A stretch of DNA of 64,000 nt, taken from Cordilura impudica (taxonomy: Eukaryota > Arthropoda > Insecta > Diptera > Scathophagidae). The notes below the pieces were generated by a model, which saw only the letters and a program-made list of their open reading frames with translations, had not been told where the DNA came from and did no database searches. Positions 57,384 to 64,000 of the stretch are shown here, piece by piece. The translations under genes and the position numbers were made by a program. Location: contig OY821519.1 of the NCBI GenBank assembly GCA_963682025.1, positions 110,549,764-110,613,763 on the forward strand, written 5' to 3'. Position 1 is the first letter of the stretch. Each line of letters starts with the position of its first letter.

Positions 57384-58707
57384 TCTATATTAATATTATA
57401 AAGAGGTAATGTGTGTTTGTTTGTTGGTTTGTTTGTAGGAGGTAATCTCCGTAACTACCCATCTGATATTCCTGAAATTTTCACAGAGTCTTACTGCGGA
57501 TATGGGAAGTGCTAAATATTTTTAGTGGGCGTGGCACCACCCACACAAATTAAATTTTTAATATCATATACATATATTGAGTATTATGACAGGGAGAGCT
57601 TTGAAAATTTGTGTGAGGTCACCTATTGTTAATATTAGTGGCTACGCCGGAAATGGGCGGGATCGCACAAGTGCGCGTGGTACCTGCCATACAAGTAATA
57701 ATTCAATATTATATATAACGAGTACTGTGATAGAGAGAGCTTTTCAAATTGTCTGGTGTCACCTATTATTAATGCGAGTGGTCGGACAAAAAAAGGGCAG
57801 TATAGGACCAATAGGCGTGGCACCTGCCATACAAAGTAAATATAAAATGGCATATATGTATCAGGAGTACTGTAAAAGTGAGAGTCTTGGGACTATGTGT
57901 GAGCTTATAAGTTATTCATGTGATTAGTTAGACAAAAAATGGGCGTGGTCGGTCATATAACTTTGTATCATATAACTGGTGTACTAAAAAAGGGAAGCTT
58001 TGAGACTTTGCACGACACCATCAGATCTTAGTATGAGTAGTCGGACAAAAAATTGGCGTGGCACTCCCCATGCAAAGTAACTATTTAATGTCATATATCT
58101 GGAGTATTGTCAAAGAGAGGGCTTTGTGGCTTTGCATGAGCCCATAGGTTCTTTGTATGATCAGTCGAAAAAAAAAATGGGCGTGATCGTAGCAGTGGGC
58201 ACAGCACCGCCCATGCAAAGTAGATATCTAATATCATATAACTGGTGTTCTATAAAAGGGAAAGACTCGATATTTTGCACGAGTCCATCAGATATTAGTG
58301 AGAGTAGTGCAATAAAAAATGGGCAGGATGAGACTGGTGGGCGTGGCACCTCCTATATAAATAATATGAAGTACTACGAAAGCAATAGTCTTTTGACAAG
58401 TACATTAGTGATCAATGTGATTTGTCGTGGAAAATATATCACCAAAATCAAAAATTCGCCAAAACCGAAAATTGCGAAAAATAAAAATCGCGCAGAAAAA
58501 TCTTCAAAATCAAAAATGGGCAAAATGAAAAATCGATAAAAAGAAATATTGCCAAATGATATTCTAAGTTCAAGGCCAATAGTTAAGTGTTGCCAGATCT
58601 AATTTTGATAATCCATCTACTTCCCATGATAATTGTTGTACCGAATGAAAAAACCAAAAAACATTGTATATCAGCAAATATTCGAATAAAAAAAATTATG
58701 CTAATAA
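57384..58707 (+). mobile_element. Helitron-like composite, unit 1 long part
   Basis: It starts TCTATATTAATATTATAAAG, followed by a GTTT microsatellite and GGAGGTAATCTCCGTAACTA. The body is a series of degenerate ~120-bp repeats, each with GGGCGTGGCACC, ATATCATATAT, GAGTACTATGATAGAGAGAG-type and GTCGGACAAAAAATGGGCG words. It ends with GTTAAGTGTTGCCAGATCTA and TTGTACCGAATGAA blocks. The same order is found at 59166-60237. Open frames inside (for example 58126-58539) are by-products of the repeats. Confidence 0.65.
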
Positions 58708-59165
58708 TCTATACTAACATAATAAAGGGGTAATATGTGTTTGTTTGTTTGTTTGTTTGTAGGAGGTAATCTCCGTAACTACTCATCTGACCTTCCTGAA
58801 ATTTTCACAGGGTCTTACAGCGAATATGGGAGTGCTACAGGCTGTAATTTTTTAAAATATTTTTAGCGGGCGTGGCACCTCCCATACAAAGTAAGTTTTA
58901 AATATCATGTATATTAAGTACTATGATAGAGAAGCTTTGCAAATTTGTCTCAGGTCATGTACTTCTAACGTGAGTAGTCAGACAAAAAAAAAAAAAAAAA
59001 AAATTAGCGGGTTTGGGCGTGGGACCCCTACACAAACTTAATATTAAATGCGATATATCTGAATAACTGTATTAGTGAGAGCCTTGGGACTTTGCGTGCG
59101 CCCTCTCATAACGATTCGGAGGCGGCAGAGGGAGGGTGTAGCGAAGCACACCGGGTTACATCTAG
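58708..59165 (+). mobile_element. Non-autonomous Helitron, unit 1 short part
   Basis: The 5' end TCTATACTAACATAATAAAG and 3' end ACATCTAG fit Helitron termini (TC at the start, CTAG at the end). A stem-loop lies 10 bp before the 3' end (59135-59152, GGTGTAGC GAA GCACACC, seven pairs with one bulged A). An A precedes the start. The next base is C because the following unit abuts directly. Confidence 0.75.
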
Positions 59166-60237
59166 CTATATTATAAAGAGGTAATGTTTGTTTGTTTGTT
59201 TGTTTGTTTGTTTGTTTGTAGGAGGTAATCTCCGTAACTACTCATCTGACCTTCCTGAAATTTTCACAGACTCTTACTGCGGATATGGGAAGTGCTATAT
59301 GCTATAATTTTTTAAATATTTTTAGTGGCCGTGGCAGCTCCCACAAAGTAATTTTTTAATATCATATATATTGAATACTATGATAGGGAGAGCTTTGCAA
59401 ATTTGTGTGAAGCCACATATTATTAATTTTAGTAGCTATGCTGGAAATGGGCGAGATCGGATAAGTGGGTTTGGTACCTCCCATGCAAAGTAATAACTCA
59501 ATATTATATATCTCGAGTACTACGACAGAGAGAGCTTTTCAAATTTGTTGGTGTCACCTATTTTTATGTGAGTAGTCGCACTAAAAATGGGCAGTATCGG
59601 ACCAATAGGCATTTATCTAGAGTACTGTTACAGTGAGAGTCTTGGGACTTTTTGTGAGCTCATAGGTTATTCATGTGAATAGTTAGACAAAAAATGGGCG
59701 TGATCGGAGCAGTGGGCGTGGCACCGGAGCAGTGGGCGTGGCACTGGTGTACAATAAAAGGTAAATACTCGACATTTTGCACGAGTCCATCAGATATTGA
59801 TGTGAATAGTCCAATAAAAATTGGGCGTGATGAGATTAGTGGGCTTGCCACCTCCATATAAAAAATATGAAGTACTACGAAAGCGACAGTCTTACAATAG
59901 TTGTCAATGTGATTTGTCGTGGAAAATATATCGCCAAAATCAAAAATCTCCAAACCCAAAATTCGCAAAAAATAAAAATCGCTCAAAAAACAAAACCCCT
60001 CAAAGTCAGAATGGGCAAAATCAAAAATCGCTGAAAAGAAAAATTGCCAAATGATATTTTAAGTTCAAGGCCAATAGTTAAGTGTTGCCAGATCTAATTT
60101 GGAAAATCCATGTTCTTCTCACGGGCAGCTAAATATACCTTGCCCAGGGGTAGGAACGCCGAATAATCTGATAATTGTTGTACCGAATGAAGAAAACAAA
60201 AAAAATTGTATATCAGCAAGTATCAAAATAAAAAAAA
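59166..60237 (+). mobile_element. Helitron-like composite, unit 2 long part
   Basis: The order of words matches 57384-58707 (CTATATTATAAAGAGG start, GTTT microsatellite, GGGCGTGGCAC repeats, GTTAAGTGTTGCCAGATCTA, TTGTACCGAATGAA) with fewer internal repeats. It also carries the TCTCACGGGCAGCTA block shared with 12184-12290, which is missing from unit 1. Confidence 0.65.
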
Positions 60238-60602
60238 TCTATACTAATATATACTAGCATAATAAAGAGTTAATGTGAGTTTGTTTATAGGAGATAATCT
60301 CCTTAAAATATTTTTAGTGGTCGTGACACCTCCCATACAAAGTAAATATTTAATATCATATATATTAAGCACTATGATAGAGAGAGCTTTGTAAATTTGT
60401 CTCAGGTAATCTATTATTAACGTGAATAGTCAGACAAAACAATGGGCGGAATTGGACAAATGCGAGTGTGTCCTCCATAAAAAATTAATATTAAATGTGA
60501 TATATCTGAATTAGTGTAATAGTGAGAGCCTTGGGACTTTGGGGCTCACCTTTCATTACGATTCGGAGCAGCGGGTAGCGGAGCACACTGTGTTACATCT
60601 AG
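60238..60602 (+). mobile_element. Non-autonomous Helitron, unit 2 short part
   Basis: TCTATACTAATATATACTAG begins directly after an A and TTACATCTAG ends before a T, as expected for insertion between A and T. The 3' stem-loop is weaker than in unit 1 (AGCGGAGCACACTGTG). Confidence 0.75.
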
Positions 60603-60984
60603 TATGACTATAAAATCGAATAAAAACTTGCCAAGAAATAGCAAATGCCCCAGACCACTTTTGTGCCATAAAGAAAAAACCCATTATTTGCCAAGGTCAG
60701 TTTTGGATTTAAGATATTTTTAAATAAAGATACCGAAGACGAGTTTTTCTATTTAACTCGATGATACCACTAATTAGAATTTAAGAAATATAATTTCCTT
60801 CAGTAATCAAAATAATCCATTGTGATATATCTCTGGTGAAATTATCTGCTTCTTGCTCGCGAATATAAATTAAAACAACTTTTAACCAATTTTATTATAA
60901 TGTTTTATATTTTTAAAAACTATCTATATTTTTCTAAATAAAATAACAACATTGTTGAACTATAACTAAACATTCTTAAATTAA

Positions 60985-61345
60985 ACTTGACTTTGTTCAA
61001 GAAGGATGATGTTTTTTGTATGATTCTACCATGAGGAGTAAAAACTGATTTTCTACTTCATTATTTGTTAACACTTTATAAAAATCTTTTACATAATTTA
61101 ACGCCTCTTTCGGCAGTATCGTTTATTACAGATAATGCCTTGCAGAAATTATAGCTCTTTTTAGAATCTTCAGTAGATTCCCATGCCGATGGAGGAAATA
61201 ATAAAAATTCTTCAGAAATACTAAAACAGCTGAAACTGGTTTTAGTTTTCCTGAACCCAATATCGCTTAAATCAATATTTTTAAAATTTTCTGTGTAAAT
61301 GAATTTTCTAGAAGGACATAAGGGTAAGTTTTTCGCAAAATATAG
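60985..61345 (-). pseudogene. C-terminal relic of a third arthropod transposon-associated protein
   Basis: Reading leftward: LPLCPSRKFIYTENFKNIDL, then PPSAWESTEDSKKSYNFCKA, then LSVINDTAERGVKL. After a one-base shift DFYKVLTNNEVENQFLLLMV and ESYKKHHP follow. I know the NDxAERxVKL, LTxxExxxQ, LLxVVxxYRKxxP order from numerous uncharacterised arthropod proteins with repeat-like copy number. Its position between good TIRs suggests that it is the end of this element's own transposase; that is inference. Confidence 0.5.
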
Positions 61346-61483
61346 CAGAATTTTACTTCACAACCCATAAAAGGGGTTTTATTTAAGTTACTAGAACAAT
61401 ACATTATTCCTAGATATTTACTCTTTTAAATATGCCAAAATATGCCAAATTTAAAATTTTAGCCTCGGCAAGGAATGGGTTAA

Positions 61484-61632
61484 CGATGTTCGATTTATTC
61501 CAACTTTTTAGCATTTAGTTGTTATATTTTCAGCGTCACATCTAAAAATTCAACAGCACTTACAAAATATTTTTTTAAAATAAATTGTCTTTCATTAGCT
61601 TGCGGTTATAAGTGACCCCAAGTCCAAAAGGG
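61484..61632 (-). mobile_element. piggyBac-type terminal fragment
   Basis: Read on the minus strand from TTAA (61633-61636) it begins CCCTTTTGGACTTGGGGTCA and continues to AAGACAATTTATTTT, matching the order at 15159-15240 (CCCTTTAATTGGGGTCA, TTGTCTTTTATTAG). Only about 150 bp remain, with another TTAA at 61480-61483 on the far side. Confidence 0.55.
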
Positions 61633-62117
61633 TTAATGTGTTATTACTTTTTTCCGAAAACTTAGGCATTAAGATAAACTGATTAATTTTTGATACAAAA
61701 TATTTAGAAAGAGTACATTTACTGAATATTTCACAAAAATCTCATATTTCTCGACATCCGCAAAAAAAAAAATCCTTGTAAGAAAAATTATGGCAGAGGA
61801 ATTTGCTTAGAATTCACACAGTTTATCCCTAACATCTATTTAACAAAACTTAAGAGTGCCAGATCCAGGAGTTTTCAAAATTTTATCGAAAAAAATTACC
61901 CATTTCCGGTCTCATTGCGCAATAGGTTAACAACGTGGTAATTAAACAATACTTTATATCTGAATACTTATAAGTAAAGCGACCAAAAAAATTTATGGTT
62001 TTAATTAATTTCTTAGAGTTGAAAAAGGTGCCGTCAAATTTTACGACCTTTTGTTTTTTTTGGCACAAAAGTGTTCTGGGACATTTGCTATTTCTTGGCG
62101 AGTTTTTATTCGATTTT

Positions 62118-62520
62118 GAATTTATATAATTAAATATTTACCCACATAAACACACTTAAAATTTTCCGTCGATTTCCGACGCTACTTTTCTTTATCCCCA
62201 AACTTCACATTGACTAGTTTTATATAGAAAGAAAATCAACTGAACCCCGACACTCCCCAAAATCGCCATTTTAAAAATGTCTACTTTAACGTGGTATTAT
62301 TAATATCAATTTGTACAATCCTCATTCGCCACAAACATATTTAAAATTTTACTTCATGAAAGCCATATTTAATTGATAAAAATTCTTTATATAGCGGGCG
62401 AAGTCTGTTCTTTTTTTTAATTTTCCTTTATATGATAAAAATATACACTAACAATTAATTTAAAAAAAAAATTATTATTTCAAGCTCGAGGTCTGTATTT
62501 TAAATTATATTTATTTATTT
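62118..62520. other. AT-rich stretch without recognised feature
   Basis: Nothing was recognised between the 56-bp-TIR element and the Penelope-like element. Confidence 0.4.
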
Positions 62521-62531
62521 TATTTTCGATA

Positions 62532-62560
62532 TTTCGCCAACCTCCGGTTGGCATCTTCAG
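62532..62560 (-). ncRNA. Hammerhead-ribozyme-like motif at the Penelope 3' side
   Basis: On the minus strand CTGAAGA is followed by a perfect 7-bp hairpin (GCCAACC, loop GGA, GGTTGGC) and then GAAA. CUGANGA, helix II and GAAA are the hammerhead core, and Penelope-like elements are known to carry minimal hammerheads. An extra U sits between CUGAAGA and the helix. A short hairpin (ATCTTA, TAATT, TAAGAT) lies just upstream as a possible helix I, but I could not place helix III and the cleavage site. Activity is unproven. Confidence 0.4.
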
Positions 62561-62737
62561 GAAATCTTAAATTATAAGATATAAACACAAATAGTAAACA
62601 TTAACAAAAACTGTAATTAATAAACATTAACTTTACACACAATTCATAACAAAAATGAACTTACAAAAAGCGAGTGACAATAGTCAAAATACCAATGCGT
62701 ATGGACGAATTAACATTTTATATTGCACTAAATAATC

Positions 62738-64000
62738 TTATTTTATTTTACTAATTATATGCCTATAACTATGAGCACAGTTTTCTGTGTCTGTTTTGTA
62801 ATTTATTCTCCTTTGTTTTGGTACGTTAATAATGTGTAACATTTCTAATGTAAAGCGTCTCTTGTAGTTGTTCTCAGTTTTAACTTTCTCAAAGTTTGGT
62901 TTGTGGTGTTTCTCCGCACAGTGGGCCGCAAGTGCCGTTTTTTGGGTTAAATTATTTTTAAGATCTGATTTATGTCCTGCTATTCTAGTTTTCAGCTTGT
63001 TTTTGGTTGTACCAATATATACCTGATCGCATTTATTGTTATCGTCCCCTTCACATTCTATTCTATAAATTAGATTGGATTTGTCTAATTTGTTGACTTT
63101 GCTCTTCGTGTTGGAGAAAAGTTGTCGTAGTGTGTTGCCAGCTTTAGGTGCTATTTTATATCTTTCTTTGTTGTATATATCAGATTTTACTATTCTTTCA
63201 GATATTTTTGGCACGTATGTTAAAGATTTGTATGTTTTTGTGGTTTCTTCTCTTACATTGTTCATCTTGTTATTCGTGTTATTATTTATAAGTTTCGTAA
63301 TAATGTTATCCGGGAATGAGTTCTTATTTAAAATGTCTCTTATCTTCTTTTTGTTGTCCGTATGAAACTGCTTGTCACTAATCGTTAGCACTCTTCGTAT
63401 AAAATTATTTGCAGTATTTATGATAATATTTTTGGGTTGGCAAGAGTAATAATTTATAATTCTCCCCGATGACGTGGGTTTTTGGTACCAATCTATTTTT
63501 ATTTTGTTTCCTCTCCTTATAACCAATGTGTCCAAATAAGGCAATCTACTGTTTTCTTCTTCTTCAATGGTAAATTTAATTTTATGGTGAAAGCCGTTTA
63601 GTTGTTTTAGAATATGATCTATTTCATTTGTTTTTATTACACAAAACAAGTCGTTCACGTATTTGGTAAGAAGTCTAGGCTTCTTGTCTAGTTTTTCCAT
63701 TGTTTTGCGTAACAACTCCTCCATCACTATATCGGCTACTACAGGCGAAGCTGATGACCCCATGGGTAGCCCACTACTTTGACTGTAGATTTTATCGTTA
63801 TATGTGAAATAACGGTTGTATTTTATACAAAATTGTAATATTTTTGTAAATAATACTTTCGGCATTGTCGTATACTTCTCAATTTTATTCCACTTGTCCT
63901 TGATAACGTCTATCGCATAATCTACTGGTATGCTTGGGAATAATGAAACTACATCAAAGGAAACTAATTTCTCGTCATTATAAATTATAGTGTTGTTTAT
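62738..64000 (-). CDS. Penelope-like retroelement protein: reverse transcriptase plus GIY-YIG endonuclease (partial)
   Basis: The frame is open to the right window edge, so the N-terminus is missing. Upstream of the first visible Met (63865) it reads LVSFDVVSLFPSIPVDYAI, motif A with the catalytic Asp. Then come SSGLPMGSSASPVVADI and LLTKYVNDLF. The expected YVDD is YVND, with Asn codon AAC at 63653-63655, so a catalytic Asp seems lost. RLPYLDTLVIRRG and IDWYQKPTSSGRIINYYS are typical of the Penelope family. The C-terminal GIY-YIG nuclease has LIYRIECEG, a Cys, VYIGTTKNKLKTRIAGHKSD, then AAHCAEKHHKPNF, consistent with the linked zinc-binding residues. No frameshift occurs over the 420 codons seen. 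Confidence 0.9.
   Translation of the reverse strand: MNNTIIYNDEKLVSFDVVSLFPSIPVDYAIDVIKDKWNKIEKYTTMPKVLFTKILQFCIKYNRYFTYNDKIYSQSSGLPMGSSASPVVADIVMEELLRKTMEKLDKKPRLLTKYVNDLFCVIKTNEIDHILKQLNGFHHKIKFTIEEEENSRLPYLDTLVIRRGNKIKIDWYQKPTSSGRIINYYSCQPKNIIINTANNFIRRVLTISDKQFHTDNKKKIRDILNKNSFPDNIITKLINNNTNNKMNNVREETTKTYKSLTYVPKISERIVKSDIYNKERYKIAPKAGNTLRQLFSNTKSKVNKLDKSNLIYRIECEGDDNNKCDQVYIGTTKNKLKTRIAGHKSDLKNNLTQKTALAAHCAEKHHKPNFEKVKTENNYKRRFTLEMLHIINVPKQRRINYKTDTENCAHSYRHIISKIK

Larger units (their letters stand above)
60612..62117 (-). mobile_element. DNA element with 56-bp TIRs
   Basis: Positions 60612-60667 and 62062-62117 are inverted repeats with 53 of 56 bases identical (core CCAAGAAATAGCAAATG). 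Inside are a transposase-like relic (minus strand) and a piggyBac-type end at an internal TTAA (61633-61636). The right third is shared with 14605-15154. No flanking duplication was recognised. Confidence 0.7.

Noticed and set aside
58126..58539. 137-codon plus-strand frame in the Helitron-like region
   Set aside because: It runs through degenerate non-coding tandem repeats and matches no Helitron Rep or helicase motif.
63075..63365. 96-codon plus-strand hydrophobic frame
   Set aside because: It is antisense to the Penelope-like protein.
1..64000. Host protein-coding genes, tRNA or rRNA genes
   Set aside because: Every frame with recognisable motifs belongs to a transposable element, and no cloverleaf or rRNA sequence was recognised. 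Small exons cannot be excluded by eye.

Overview
The window looks like nuclear DNA of an insect, most likely a fly. It is very AT-rich, its reading frames are short and mostly broken, and the recognisable coding sequence belongs to insect-type transposable elements: a 412/mdg1-like LTR retrotransposon, jockey-like and RTE-like non-LTR elements, a Penelope-like element, and piggyBac, hAT, MULE, Tc1/mariner, pogo/Tigger and Helitron relics. I found no convincing host gene, rRNA or tRNA. The window is best read as an accumulation of transposons of different ages, probably intergenic or within a large intron. Superfamily names rest on motifs read by eye.

Left part (1-24.7 kb): dispersed fly repeats with GGAC-type microsatellites (0.4-1.2 and 5.5-6.35 kb), a mariner-like fragment (2.9 kb), a broken RTE-like element (4.0-5.5 kb), a decayed piggyBac-like gene between 350-bp direct repeats (7.5-9.8 kb), a 5'-truncated jockey-like element (10.0-12.0 kb), a pogo/Tigger fragment (13.5 kb), and a piggyBac-like gene inserted at a TTAA inside another repeat (14.6-16.4 kb). 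At 18.8-21.5 kb lies copy 1 of a DNA transposon with very long terminal inverted repeats (TIRs), here called the LT element. It sits inside an array of degenerate ~29-bp repeats.

Middle part (24.7-44.8 kb): a complete-ended hAT relic with an 8-bp target-site duplication (TSD), a relic of an arthropod transposon-associated protein (27.8-28.3 kb), a long jockey-like element with ORF1 and ORF2 on the minus strand (30.3-34.25 kb), a foldback element (34.7-35.5 kb), LT copy 2 (36.0-38.8 kb), a third dispersed fly repeat, a second transposon-associated relic (39.9-40.6 kb) and a small foldback.

Right part (44.8-64 kb): a nest. A MULE-like element with a FLYWCH-type domain (44,769-57,382) is split by a third, divergent LT-type element (45,552-56,881). 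The left TIR of that element is split in turn by a 7.64-kb 412/mdg1-like retrotransposon with apparently identical LTRs (45,750-53,391). The MULE itself may sit at the 5' end of a Helitron. It is followed by a tandem pair of Helitron-like composites (57.4-60.6 kb), a 56-bp-TIR element holding a transposase-like relic and a piggyBac terminus (60.6-62.1 kb), and a Penelope-like element that runs off the right edge.

Most worth following up: the LT family (three elements, 570-590 bp TIRs, 4-bp AT TSD, a DDE-like protein I cannot place in a superfamily), the nested stack, and a small predicted myristoylated membrane protein encoded upstream of gag in the LTR element.
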